Positions 9,363-19,640 of a stretch of 64,000 bases of DNA are shown piece by piece. This DNA is from Bradyrhizobium sp. SZCCT0153 (GTDB lineage: Bacteria > Pseudomonadota > Alphaproteobacteria > Rhizobiales > Xanthobacteraceae). The translations under genes and the position numbers were made by a program. Below the pieces are notes generated by a model. It worked only from the letters and a program-made list of their open reading frames with translations, was not told where the DNA came from and searched no databases. Each line of letters opens with the position of its first letter. Positions within the stretch are counted from its first letter, which is position 1. Location of the stretch: positions 62,001-126,000 of the forward strand of contig NZ_JAFCKS010000001.1 in NCBI RefSeq assembly GCF_018129995.1, written 5' to 3'.

Positions 9363-9857
9363 ATGAAACGCAAACCATCGACCGAGGCAACTGCCGCCTG
9401 GATCCGCCTGATGCGGGTGCAGAGCCGTGTGCTCGATTGCGTCGAGCAGGACCTGAAGAAGGCGGGGTTCCCGCCGCTGGCCTGGTACGACGCGCTGCTC
9501 GAACTGTCGCGGGCGCCCTCGGGCGAGCTCCGGCCGGTCGAACTCGAACGGCAGATGCTGATCCCGCAATATTCGACGTCGCGGTTGATCGACCGTCTGG
9601 TCGATGAAGGTCTTGCCTCGCGGCGCGAATGCAAGATCGACAAGCGCGGCCAGTTCGTGGAGATCACGGAAGCCGGCCGCGAGCTGCAGAAGCGGATGTG
9701 GGGCGCCTATTCGGCCGCAATCGAGAAATATGTCGGTTCGAAACTGTCCGATGCGGATGCCGTCAAGCTCAGCGGACTGCTCGACCGCCTCGGCTGCTCG
9801 TGCGGCGAGATGAAGCTGCCGCCGGCCCACGTCAACGAAACCACGCCGTTGCGATGA
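9363..9857 (+). CDS. MarR family transcriptional regulator
   Basis: The 164-residue protein has the MarR winged-helix core: PPLAWYDALLELSRAP, RPVELERQMLIPQYSTSRLI as the helix-turn-helix, and a wing with ASRRECKIDKRGQFVEITEAG. The ATG at 9363 follows GAGCGGG; an in-frame TTG at 9351 is less likely. A Cys-rich CSCGEM near the C-terminus (LGCSCGEMKL) is unusual for the family and could sense thiol-reactive compounds, in keeping with the divergent glutathione S-transferase it probably controls. That sensing role is inference. Confidence 0.88.
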   Translation: MKRKPSTEATAAWIRLMRVQSRVLDCVEQDLKKAGFPPLAWYDALLELSRAPSGELRPVELERQMLIPQYSTSRLIDRLVDEGLASRRECKIDKRGQFVEITEAGRELQKRMWGAYSAAIEKYVGSKLSDADAVKLSGLLDRLGCSCGEMKLPPAHVNETTPLR

Positions 9858-9956
9858 TCGCGCGGCCAACCAGCTCGTCCGCGCAACCGGTGGGTTCGCG
9901 GACCATCCCTGCCACCCGCGCGCGTTCGGTCGAAGCGCCTTTGATTAGAGTTTGAT

Positions 9957-11327
9957 ATGGCGCGAGACCAGATCGATATGACGCCGCTGCAATCGCGTGA
10001 CGAGCTCGTCGCGTGGTTCGAGGCCGGCTGCAAGGACCCGTCCGAATTTCGCATGGGCACCGAGCACGAGAAGACGCCGTTCACGCTCGAAGGCCACCGT
10101 CCGGTGCCCTACGAAGGCCCGCGCGGTATCGGTGCGCTGCTCGAAGGCATGAAACTCCTGCTCGGCTGGGAGCCGATCATGGAAAAGGGCAACATCATCG
10201 GCCTCTACGACGTCACCGGCGGCGGTGCGATCTCGCTCGAGCCCGGCGGACAGTTCGAGCTCTCCGGCGCGCCGGTCGAGAACGTGCACCAGACCCAGAG
10301 CGAGCTGATGGCGCATCTCGCCCAGGTGCGCGAGATCGCGACTCCGCTCGGCATCGGCTTCCTCGGCCTCGGCATGACGCCGTCCTGGTCGCGCGCCGAC
10401 ATCCCCGTGATGCCCAAGGGCCGCTACAAGATCATGACCAACTACATGCCGAAGGTCGGTCAGTACGGCCTCGACATGATGTACCGCACCTGCACGGTGC
10501 AGACCAATCTCGACTTCTCCTCCGAGGCCGACATGGTCAAGAAGCTGCGCGTCTCGCTCGCGCTCCAGCCGGTCGCGACCGCTTTGTTCGCCAATTCACC
10601 GTTCACCGAAGGCAAGCCGAACGGCTTCCTCTCCTTCCGCTCCGAGATCTGGCGCGACACCGACAATGCACGCGCGGGCATGATGCCGTGGGCGTTCGAG
10701 GACGGCATGGGCTTCGAGCGCTATGTCGATTACGCGCTCGACGTGCCCATGTATTTCGTCAAGCGCGGTGACGATTACATCGACGTGTCGGGCTCCTCGT
10801 TCCGCGCCTTCTTCGATGGCCGCAACAACAATCTGCCGGGCGAGCGTCCGACGCTGTCGGACTGGGCCAACCATCTCTCGACGATTTTCCCGGAGGTGCG
10901 CCTCAAGCGCTATCTGGAAATGCGCGGCTCGGACGGTGGCCCGTGGGGCCGTCTGCCGGCGTTGTCGGCGTTCTGGGCCGGGCTGCTCTACGACGATGTG
11001 TCGCTCGATGCAGCATGGGACCTTGTGAAGCACTGGAGCGCGCCTGAGCGCCAGGCCCTGCGCGACGACGTGCCGCGCTTCGGCTTCAAGTCGCGGATCA
11101 AGGACCGCTATCTGTTCGAGATCGCCAAGGAATGCCTCGTTCTGGCTCATGCCGGCTTGCGCCGGCGCGGCCGGATCGACCAGCTCGGACGCGACGAGAC
11201 CCGGCATCTGGAGCCGCTTGACCGCATCATCGATTCCGGCCGGACCCCGGCCGAGGAGATGCTCGAAAAGTTCAACGGCCCCTGGGCCGGCTCGGTGGAA
11301 CCGGCCTACGCGGAATACGCGTTCTAG
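9957..11327 (+). CDS. gshA: Glutamate-cysteine ligase
   Basis: ATP-dependent ligation of glutamate and cysteine, the first and committed step of glutathione synthesis. The 456-residue length and motifs (FRMGTEHEKTPFTL near the N-terminus, GGGAISLEPGGQFELSG, GLGMTPSWSRADIPVMPKGR, VQTNLDFSSEADMVKKLRVS, ANSPFTEGKPNGFLSFRS) are those of the plant/alphaproteobacterial GCS2 class rather than the E. coli class. It starts ATG GCG CGA just after TTTGAT, with no strong Shine-Dalgarno. It is monocistronic or read with the downstream PAN-domain gene. The neighbouring gst and MarR genes suggest a local glutathione-stress grouping. Confidence 0.93.
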   Translation: MARDQIDMTPLQSRDELVAWFEAGCKDPSEFRMGTEHEKTPFTLEGHRPVPYEGPRGIGALLEGMKLLLGWEPIMEKGNIIGLYDVTGGGAISLEPGGQFELSGAPVENVHQTQSELMAHLAQVREIATPLGIGFLGLGMTPSWSRADIPVMPKGRYKIMTNYMPKVGQYGLDMMYRTCTVQTNLDFSSEADMVKKLRVSLALQPVATALFANSPFTEGKPNGFLSFRSEIWRDTDNARAGMMPWAFEDGMGFERYVDYALDVPMYFVKRGDDYIDVSGSSFRAFFDGRNNNLPGERPTLSDWANHLSTIFPEVRLKRYLEMRGSDGGPWGRLPALSAFWAGLLYDDVSLDAAWDLVKHWSAPERQALRDDVPRFGFKSRIKDRYLFEIAKECLVLAHAGLRRRGRIDQLGRDETRHLEPLDRIIDSGRTPAEEMLEKFNGPWAGSVEPAYAEYAF

Positions 11328-11438
11328 AGCAGAGGCCGACGATCGGGACCTGCGCCGTTCATCGCCCATACAGGTTTGCGGCGATCAAATGACCGGCTGA
11401 AAAACCTGAGCGTCGTCAATAACTCGAAAGCTGTTCCG

Positions 11439-12005
11439 ATGGGGAAGGGCCGCCTGTCCGGGGCCGTCATGGCAAGCGCCGTGGCCTGCGCCGCGCTGCT
11501 TTCGCTCGCGGTCGCGAGCGGGCCTGTGCGCGCCCAGACGGCGTTCGACCGCCCGGGCGGCGACTATTTCAGCACGCCGGTCACGTCCGGCGATCCGGAG
11601 GACTGCGCGCTGCTGTGCGAGCGCGACCGCCGCTGCCGCTCCTGGAGCTTCAGCTATCCCGATGTCGAAGGCGGCTCGGCGGTGTGCTGGCTGAAGAACA
11701 CGGTGCCGTTGCGCGTTCCGGGCAGCTGTTGCATTTCCGGCGTGCGTGGCGCCGGCGTGATCGAGCCGCGCGTCGAGGGCGTGGAAACGTCGATCGATCG
11801 CCCCGGTGGGGATTTGCGCAATGTCGAGCTCAAGGACGGCGAAGGCGAAGAGGCCTGCAAGGCCGTCTGCACCGCCGACAACAAATGCCGCGCCTTCACC
11901 TACGCGCGACCCGGCTATGCCGGACGCGAGGCCCGCTGCTTCCTGAAAAAGGAAATCAAGCCGCCACGGCGGAAGGCGGGGTTTACGTCGGGCGTGGTGC
12001 GGTAG
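11439..12005 (+). CDS. Exported protein with two PAN/apple domains
   Basis: The 188-residue product from ATG 11439 begins with a clear signal peptide (basic MGKGR, hydrophobic core through VACAALLSLAVASGPVRA, cleavage probably at VRAQT). The mature part consists of two tandem PAN-type modules. Each opens with DRPGGD and carries paired cysteines: DCALLCERDRRCRSWSF and AVCWLK in the first, EACKAVCTADNKCRAFTY and ARCFLKK in the second. Each module ends at a (I/T)SGV motif. PAN domains bind protein or carbohydrate, so an envelope-binding role is plausible; no substrate can be named. An in-frame TTG at 11376 would lengthen the N-terminus but spoils the signal peptide. Confidence 0.8.
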   Translation: MGKGRLSGAVMASAVACAALLSLAVASGPVRAQTAFDRPGGDYFSTPVTSGDPEDCALLCERDRRCRSWSFSYPDVEGGSAVCWLKNTVPLRVPGSCCISGVRGAGVIEPRVEGVETSIDRPGGDLRNVELKDGEGEEACKAVCTADNKCRAFTYARPGYAGREARCFLKKEIKPPRRKAGFTSGVVR

Positions 12006-12013
12006 GCGGCACT

Positions 12014-12580
12014 TCACTCCGCCGCAATCACCGTGAGTTCCGGCCACAGCGCCTTCCAGCGGGCCGCCTTCGTATCGTAACTGGCGGCGGAAAAATTCGG
12101 GCCTGGATTAGGACGCGCGATCAGCTTCGCGATGTCGTCAAAGCCATGCGGTGCGTAGACGTCGTGGCTGTCGCAGGCGCGCCTGACGCCGACCTGGGTG
12201 TTTTGGGTGAGGAAGCGGTCGATGCCGTCGGTCGAGGACGACAGAGGCGGATAGGGCAGACCGTGCTTGGCCGAATACCACAGATGCACCCGTGCCTGAT
12301 TGCGGATCTCGATCTTGGCGCCGAGATGCCCGAGGCGCGCTTGCAGCTCGCGGATCACCGCGTCCTCCGCTTCCCATGACGTGTCGGGATCGAAGTAGAA
12401 CACGTCGTAGTCGGCGATGCCGTGATCGACGGCGCGGCCCGTGAGGACGTTCCACACCGTCTGTACAAGACATCCCGAGACCAGCCATGCGTCGGGCAGC
12501 GCCAGACGCGCGAGTTCGTCGATGATCGAAACATTGACGGGATTTCTCAGCGCGAATGCGAGGAATTCGTCGCGGTCCAT
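12014..12580 (-). CDS. Nucleotidyltransferase-fold family protein (DUF925 / COG3575 type)
   Basis: The 188-residue cytoplasmic protein is recognised by WLVSGCLVQTVWNVLTGRA, then GIADYDVFYFDPDTSWEAED, the (D/E)YD metal motif of this nucleotidyltransferase-like family, and IEIRNQARVHLWY. The C-terminal APHGFDDIAKLIARPNP motif is also characteristic. The biochemical substrate of the family is not established, so no reaction is assigned. It lies 21 bp downstream of lepB on the same strand and is probably read through from the tldD-lepB unit. Confidence 0.82.
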   Translation of the reverse strand: MDRDEFLAFALRNPVNVSIIDELARLALPDAWLVSGCLVQTVWNVLTGRAVDHGIADYDVFYFDPDTSWEAEDAVIRELQARLGHLGAKIEIRNQARVHLWYSAKHGLPYPPLSSSTDGIDRFLTQNTQVGVRRACDSHDVYAPHGFDDIAKLIARPNPGPNFSAASYDTKAARWKALWPELTVIAAE

Positions 12581-12601
12581 CGTCAGGTGAGTGGCTTCCG
12601 C

Positions 12602-13378
12602 TCAATGCACGGCGGTGAAGAACCGCGCGAGACGGAAACCGGACAGCCAGGTCCACACCGGCTGGCCGCGCATGCCGAGATCCCAGGAGCCGAGCACGGC
12701 ATCCGCGCGTCCGACCAGATTGTCGATCGGCAGCATGCCGACGCCGCCGGAGCGCAGGGGCACGCGGCTGTCCGCGGAATTGTCGCGGTTGTCGCCGAGC
12801 ACGAACAGATGGCCGGCCGGCACCGTCACTTCCTGCGTGTTGTCGAGCGGACCGTTGTCGCGCATCTTGAAGATCAGATGCGAGACGCCGTTCGGCAGCG
12901 TTTCGACGTAGCGATAGGCGGGCTCGCTGCCGCCATTGTCGTCCTCGGCAGCCCCAACGCCATCCGGCTTCAGCTCGGCGGGACGGTCGTTGACGAAGAG
13001 CTGGCCCTGCCGCATCTGGATGCGGTCGCCGGGCAGACCCACGACGCGCTTGACCCAGGCCTGCGAGCGATCGCCGGGCCAGCGGAACACGACGACGTCG
13101 CCTTGCTTCGGTGTCTCCGCGAAGACGCGGCCGCTCTCCGGCAGGTTGATCTGGATCGGCAGCGACGAGGTGCCGTAGCCATAGGGGAATTTCGAGGCGA
13201 TCAATGCGTCGCCGATCAACAGCGTCGGCTCCATCGAGCCGGACGGCACGTAGAACGGCTCGGCCAGCGCGCCCTTGGCGATGAACACGGCGGCGACGAT
13301 GCCGGCGAGTTGTACGATCTGCCCAGCCCAGCCGCCGCTCTTCCGCTTGGCAGGGACGGTTACCTTGTCGACACTCAT
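12602..13378 (-). CDS. lepB: Signal peptidase I
   Basis: Membrane-anchored Ser/Lys protease that removes signal peptides from exported proteins on the periplasmic side. In the 258-residue product one N-terminal transmembrane segment (IVQLAGIVAAVFIAKGALA) is followed by box B FYVPSGSMEPTLLIGD with the catalytic Ser, box D SQAWVKRVVGLPGDRI with the general-base Lys, and box E FVLGDNRDNSADSR. The ATG at 13378 overlaps the tldD stop by four bases (ATGA), which fixes the start and points to translational coupling. An alternative upstream start at 13465 would lie inside tldD and is rejected. Confidence 0.93.
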   Translation of the reverse strand: MSVDKVTVPAKRKSGGWAGQIVQLAGIVAAVFIAKGALAEPFYVPSGSMEPTLLIGDALIASKFPYGYGTSSLPIQINLPESGRVFAETPKQGDVVVFRWPGDRSQAWVKRVVGLPGDRIQMRQGQLFVNDRPAELKPDGVGAAEDDNGGSEPAYRYVETLPNGVSHLIFKMRDNGPLDNTQEVTVPAGHLFVLGDNRDNSADSRVPLRSGGVGMLPIDNLVGRADAVLGSWDLGMRGQPVWTWLSGFRLARFFTAVH

Positions 13379-14802
13379 GCGCCCGTTCCACCCACCGTAA
13401 TGCGTTCCATCAGAAGTGACGGCTGGCCGACGCCGACAGGCACGCCCTGGCCGTTCTTGCCGCAAGTGCCGATGCCGGTATCGAGCGCAAGGTCGTTGCC
13501 GATCATGCGGATGCGATGCAGATCAGTCGGCCCGTTGCCGATCAGCATGGCGCCCTTCAGCGGCGCGCCGATCTTGCCGTTCTCGATCTTGTACGCCTCG
13601 GTGCACTGGAACACGTATTTGCCCGAGGTGATGTCGACCTGGCCGCCGCCGAAATTCGCCGCGAAGACGCCGTTCTTCACCGAGGCGAGGATCTCGGCCG
13701 GATCGCGGTCACCGGCGAGCATGTAGGTGTTGGTCATGCGCGGCATCGGCACATGGGCATAGCCCTGGCGGCGGCCGTTGCCGGTCGGCTTCATGTTCAT
13801 CAGGCGCGCATTCTGGCGGTCCTGCATGTAGCCGACCAGGATGCCGTCCTCGATCAGCACGGTCCGGTTGGTCGGCGTGCCCTCGTCGTCGATCGAGAGC
13901 GAGCCGCGGCGCGAGGCGATGGTGCCGTCATCGACCACGGTGACGCCCTTGGCCGCAACCTGCTGGCCCATCAGGCCGGCGAACGCCGAGGTCTTCTTGC
14001 GGTTGAAGTCGCCCTCGAGGCCGTGGCCGACCGCCTCATGCAGCATCACGCCCGGCCAGCCGGCGCCGAGCACGACGTCCATCTCGCCGGCGGGGGCCGG
14101 AATCGATTCCAGATTGACCAGGGCCTCGCGCAGTGCGCCGTCGGCGGCGTCACGCCAGTTCTTACTTTCGATGAATTCGGCATAGCCGGCGCGGCCGCCA
14201 TAGCCCTTGCTGCCGCTCTCCTGGCGGTCGCCCTGGCCGGCGACGACCGAAACATTCACGCGCACGAGCGGGCGGATGTCGCGATAGCTTTCGCCGTCGG
14301 GCCGCAGGATCTCGACCACCTGCCAGGTCGCGCCCAGGCTGACGCTGACCTGCCGCACGCGCGGGTCCTTGTCGCGCAAATACGCGTCGATCTCGGCGAG
14401 CAGCTTCACCTTGGTCTCGAAGCCCGGCGCGTCCAGCGGATTGTCGTCGCCATAGAGCCGTACATTGGTGTGCGGCGGCGGCGCGGAAAAGCTGCCGGAA
14501 TAGCCGCCGCGCACGGCGGCGACCGCGTCGGCGGCGCGAATCAGCGCCGGCAGCGACACGTCGGAGGAATGCGCATAGCCCACCGCATCGTCCTTCACGG
14601 CGCGCAGGCCAAAACCCTGCGAGGTGTCGTAGGTCGCCTGCTTCAGCCGCCCATTGTCGAACATCAGCGCTTCGGTCTGGCTGTATTCCAGGAACAATTC
14701 GCCGTCGTCGGCGCCGGCAAGCCCGCGCGCGATCTCGTGGCGAACCTGGTCGCGGTCGAGATTGGCGCGGTCGAGCAGGGAGGATGTGGCAGGGTTGGTC
14801 AT
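13375..14802 (-). CDS. tldD: Metalloprotease TldD
   Basis: Zn-dependent protease subunit that normally works with TldE/PmbA in peptide maturation and in degrading unfolded peptides; the PmbA partner is not in this window. The 475-residue product has the metal-binding helix MLHEAVGHGLEGDFNRKKTS (HExxxH) near the middle. The C-terminal beta domain contains ANFGGGQVDITSGKYVFQ and IGTCGKNGQGVPVGVGQPS. The ATG at 14802 is preferred because GGACGGA lies just upstream; another ATG at 14814 would add four residues. It is coupled to lepB by a 4-bp overlap. Confidence 0.93.
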   Translation of the reverse strand: MTNPATSSLLDRANLDRDQVRHEIARGLAGADDGELFLEYSQTEALMFDNGRLKQATYDTSQGFGLRAVKDDAVGYAHSSDVSLPALIRAADAVAAVRGGYSGSFSAPPPHTNVRLYGDDNPLDAPGFETKVKLLAEIDAYLRDKDPRVRQVSVSLGATWQVVEILRPDGESYRDIRPLVRVNVSVVAGQGDRQESGSKGYGGRAGYAEFIESKNWRDAADGALREALVNLESIPAPAGEMDVVLGAGWPGVMLHEAVGHGLEGDFNRKKTSAFAGLMGQQVAAKGVTVVDDGTIASRRGSLSIDDEGTPTNRTVLIEDGILVGYMQDRQNARLMNMKPTGNGRRQGYAHVPMPRMTNTYMLAGDRDPAEILASVKNGVFAANFGGGQVDITSGKYVFQCTEAYKIENGKIGAPLKGAMLIGNGPTDLHRIRMIGNDLALDTGIGTCGKNGQGVPVGVGQPSLLMERITVGGTGA

Positions 14803-15015
14803 GCGTCCGTCCATTATCGGAGAATGTGGGGCAAGATAATGGTTTCCCGCCGGTTCCGCGAGGGGCGGGCCGTCACATTACGGAAACGATAGGATGGGGT
14901 TGCCCGGCGTGACGACACGAGGCGGGGTGGTGCACGCGATCAAATGGCCTGACTTGGCGTGGACGGCGGCCCGTCCGCGTCCTGCGATCGAAAGGGCGAG
15001 CCGCCGTCCGAGGCG

Positions 15016-15894
15016 CTATTTCAGCGGCAGGAAAACCTCCGCGACCGTCTCATGCTCCGGCACCTCAGGAAAGAAGCTCAGCCGCTGGCAATAGATCGGA
15101 AAGTCGCGTGCTTCCTCGCCGCTGGCCGGAAGCCAGTCGCGGTAAAGGTAGAGCGCGGCGGGTTCCAGATTGTCGGTGTAGCCGACGACCCGCAGCACCG
15201 CGCAGCGTCCGCCGGGGATCTCGCCGGCCTTGATCTCCTCGCCATTCGCCTCGATCGGCCGGTCGGTCCCGACACAGAGATCCGTGCTGTAAGCGGCGGA
15301 CGAGGAAGGACGCCGCTCGGACCGCCAGACGTTGAAGGTCGGACTGGTCTTGGGGTGCAGTCCGGCGGCCCTGCGCCACGCGATGAACCGCTGGATGGTG
15401 GCGCCGAGCGTCGCCGGGTCGCCCCGATGCTCCATGATCGCCACCTTGGTGGGGGGTACGTCGCGTATCGTCACGTCGTCACTGGTAAAGGTCTTCATGA
15501 GCTTGCTCCTCGCATTGTCGAGAGGCCCGAAGGCCGCAAGCCACGGCTCCCAGTCGGGAGAGTTGCGGAACGACGACGGCGATTGCCCGAACCGTTGCCG
15601 AAAAGCGCGGGCGAAGGCATCCGGGGCATCGTAACCGGCATCCATCGCGATGTCCGTGACGCTTTGGGCGTCCGTGTAGGCCAGCAGGTAGGAAGCACGT
15701 TTCATGCGGGCCAGCTGGACATAGCGATGCACGGACAGCCCGAAGGTCGCCGTGAACTGCCGATGGAAATGAAATTTTGAGAAGGCCGCAACGCCGCTCA
15801 GCACTTCCAGGTCCAGATCAGCGTCGAGATGCCGGTCGATGTGATCCAGCACGCGCTGCATCCGGGCATGATAGTGTTCGAGTGCCGCCTTCAT
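15016..15894 (-). CDS. AraC family regulator with GyrI-like effector domain
   Basis: The 292-residue protein has an N-terminal AraC DNA-binding domain with two helix-turn-helix motifs: DLEVLSGVAAFSKFHFHRQF, and SVTDIAMDAGYDAPDAFARA followed by FRQRFGQSPSSFR. The C-terminal half (from about residue 135) is a GyrI-like/SOUL-fold small-molecule binding domain with VPPTKVAIMEHRGDPATLG and AVLRVVGYTDNLEPA. This arrangement is that of Rob/SbmC-like regulators that bind hydrophobic compounds. The ATG at 15894 follows GAGGAAGGAACG. Neither target genes nor ligand can be deduced from the neighbours. Confidence 0.88.
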   Translation of the reverse strand: MKAALEHYHARMQRVLDHIDRHLDADLDLEVLSGVAAFSKFHFHRQFTATFGLSVHRYVQLARMKRASYLLAYTDAQSVTDIAMDAGYDAPDAFARAFRQRFGQSPSSFRNSPDWEPWLAAFGPLDNARSKLMKTFTSDDVTIRDVPPTKVAIMEHRGDPATLGATIQRFIAWRRAAGLHPKTSPTFNVWRSERRPSSSAAYSTDLCVGTDRPIEANGEEIKAGEIPGGRCAVLRVVGYTDNLEPAALYLYRDWLPASGEEARDFPIYCQRLSFFPEVPEHETVAEVFLPLK

Positions 15895-16045
15895 CGTTCC
15901 TTCCTCCGTGGCGAGACCAGTTAGGCGCTCACGGACATCGCGCGCTCGACCGATATTGCGGTTCGGATGGATCAAAGGCGGCTGCCGGCAACCGCTCGCG
16001 GGCGGCTCGCGATGACGGGATCGGCTTATCCGGAAAAAGGGCGCC

Positions 16046-16579
16046 CTACGGCAGCTTGTCGTAACCCTCGCCGAGCCCATTCAGGCTGAGCGGGAAGCCG
16101 ATGCCTTCTTCGGGGGTCTCGAAGATGATGAAGGTCGCGGTCTTGGCGGTGCGGAGCTGGCCGAGCAGCTTGTCGTCCATGACGACTTCGGCGACGCAGC
16201 CATTGGGCAGGCAGCGGACGAAGCCGGCACGGCCGACGTCCTGGTTGTCGAGCTTGAGGCCGAGGCCGGAGGGCAGGAGGACGCCGAGGGGGGCGACCAC
16301 CCGCATCAGGCGGCTCTTCTGGTCAGCGGTCTTGAGCACGATCACGGTCAGGCCGGCATTGGAGCGGTCTTCGGCCACCACGCTCTGGATCAGGGCGCAT
16401 TGCTCGGCCTGGGCGCCCGGCGGGGTGTCGCAGCGGATCTGCCAGTCGCCATGGACGGAGCGCACCGCGCCCTGCGCATGGGCAAGGCCAGGGAGCGCCA
16501 GGACGACGACCACCGCCAGCAGGGCGGCCAGCATCGCGAGGCTGCTAGCCCGCCTTGCCATGCATTTCGAAAACCCCAT
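16046..16579 (-). CDS. Invasion-associated locus B (IalB) family exported protein
   Basis: The 177-residue product from ATG 16579 has a signal peptide (basic MARR, hydrophobic ALLAVVVVLALPGLAHA, cleavage near AHAQG). The mature part has the IalB pattern: VHGDWQIRCDTP, QCALIQSVVAEDR, a LRVVAPLGVLLPSG-like segment (here MRVVAPLGVLLPSGLGLKL), FVRCLPNGCVAEVVMDDKL and a C-terminal FIIFETPEEGIGFPLSLNG. Four cysteines probably form two disulfides in the periplasm. The family is widespread in rhizobia, where invasion is not implied. A longer frame from 16699 lacks a signal-like start and is rejected. Confidence 0.87.
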   Translation of the reverse strand: MGFSKCMARRASSLAMLAALLAVVVVLALPGLAHAQGAVRSVHGDWQIRCDTPPGAQAEQCALIQSVVAEDRSNAGLTVIVLKTADQKSRLMRVVAPLGVLLPSGLGLKLDNQDVGRAGFVRCLPNGCVAEVVMDDKLLGQLRTAKTATFIIFETPEEGIGFPLSLNGLGEGYDKLP

Positions 16580-17026
16580 CGGGTCGGTCCCTCTGCTCGC
16601 CTGGGTCGCTCGCGCCTGGCGGACTGATACGGGAATGACGGCGTCTTGAAGGCAATTCGCAAGCAAATTCCGCGCCGCCCACACCGCCATCGCCCGCACG
16701 AATCAAGCTCCTGCGCGGCTATCTGCCAGTGCCTACCGCGGGCAAATCCGCTGTCAAGCCACAGCATCCCGGGAAACGGTATTTTTGTCTGATCTTACTA
16801 GGAAATATCTTGCGGGTGATGGCTGACAGACGAGGCTCAAGACTGCATTGCGATATATCAAGAATTATGGTTTGAGAGGCTTGATTTCGGCGTTCTAGCG
16901 ATCTGGCCCCAATTCCTCTTAGAGGTATTCTTGCGCGGCGGTTTGTCAGACGGGCGGATCGAATAAGCGTTTCCCGGAAATAGGGGAATGCACTTGGGGT
17001 GATTTCGTTAGGGGAGCGCGAACGGC
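16580..17026. other. Divergent regulatory region between ialB-like and coxB
   Basis: A 447-bp gene-free stretch, clearly AT-richer between about 16770 and 16920 than its surroundings. It carries a FixK2/FNR-like box at 16848-16861. I could not place a convincing sigma70 -35/-10 pair, and no open frame looks real. It presumably holds the promoters for both flanking genes. Confidence 0.6.
16848..16861. promoter_or_regulatory. FixK2/FNR-like box upstream of coxB
   Basis: TTGCGATATATCAA fits the Bradyrhizobium FixK2 consensus TTG(A/C)-N6-(T/G)CAA exactly. It lies about 165 bp before the coxB ATG and about 270 bp before the ialB-like ATG. Whether it activates or represses cannot be told from position. 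Confidence 0.45.
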
Positions 17027-17866
17027 ATGAAGATGTCGATGGGCCCGGTGGGCCGGCACTTGCTGGGATTGGCCGTGGCGGGTCTGACGCTGGCGACGGG
17101 CGGTGCGGCATTCGCCGAGCTCGGGCAACCGGCGCCGTGGGAGTGGAAGCTTCAGGAATCCGGCTCCCCGGTGATGGACAACATCGTCTGGTTCCACAAT
17201 TTCCTGTTCGTGCTGATCACCCTGATCACGCTGTTCGTTCTGGCGTTGCTGGTGATCGTGGTCATGAAGTTCAATGCGAAGGCCAATCCGGTGCCGTCGC
17301 GGACCACGCACAACACGCTGATCGAGGTGGCCTGGACGCTCGTTCCGGTCTTGATCCTGGTTGGTATCTCGGTGCCGTCGTTCCGCCTCCTGTTCCTCGA
17401 GCTCGACGTGCCGAAGGCGGACCTGACCATCAAGGCGACCGGCAAGCAGTGGTACTGGTCCTATGCTTATCCGGATAACGGCAAGTTCGAGTTCGATTCG
17501 CTGATGGCCCAGGACAAGCAGCCCCGGCTGCTCGGTGTCGACAACGAGATGGTGGTGCCGGTCAACAAGGTGATTCGTGTCCAGGTTACCGGCGCCGACG
17601 TCATCCACGCCTTTGCGCTGCCGGCTTTCGGCGTCAAGATCGACGCCATTCCGGGGCGGCTGAACGAGACCTGGTTCAAGGCCACCAAGACCGGCATGTT
17701 CTATGGCCAGTGCTCGGAACTCTGCGGCAAGGACCACGCCTTCATGCCGATCGCGATTCGCGTGGTGGAGGACAAGGACTTCGCCTCTTGGGTCGAGACC
17801 GCGAAGAAGAAATATGCGAGCGGCGGCACCAGCACTTTCGCCTCCGTGGCCGGCCCGACGCAGTAA
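17027..17866 (+). CDS. coxB: Cytochrome c oxidase subunit II (aa3 type)
   Basis: Carries the CuA centre that accepts electrons from cytochrome c. In the 279-residue product a signal peptide (cleavage near AAFAEL) is followed by two transmembrane helices (residues about 50-75 and 100-125) and the periplasmic cupredoxin domain. CuA ligands are visible: His in ADVIHAFALP, then CSELCGKDHAFMP with both Cys, His and Met. The aromatic KQWYWSYAYPD electron-entry region is intact. First gene of the cox cluster; a FixK2-like box lies upstream. The start is preceded by GGGGAGCG. Confidence 0.96.
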   Translation: MKMSMGPVGRHLLGLAVAGLTLATGGAAFAELGQPAPWEWKLQESGSPVMDNIVWFHNFLFVLITLITLFVLALLVIVVMKFNAKANPVPSRTTHNTLIEVAWTLVPVLILVGISVPSFRLLFLELDVPKADLTIKATGKQWYWSYAYPDNGKFEFDSLMAQDKQPRLLGVDNEMVVPVNKVIRVQVTGADVIHAFALPAFGVKIDAIPGRLNETWFKATKTGMFYGQCSELCGKDHAFMPIAIRVVEDKDFASWVETAKKKYASGGTSTFASVAGPTQ

Positions 17867-17894
17867 GCGTCGGGTGACGGCTGAAGGGGACTGA

Positions 17895-19580
<1,686 letters not shown>

Positions 19581-19640
19581 TCAGTCTCCCGCGGCGCCCA
19601 TCACGGGCGCCGCGGATCTAGAACAAGCGAGTCAAAGCTA

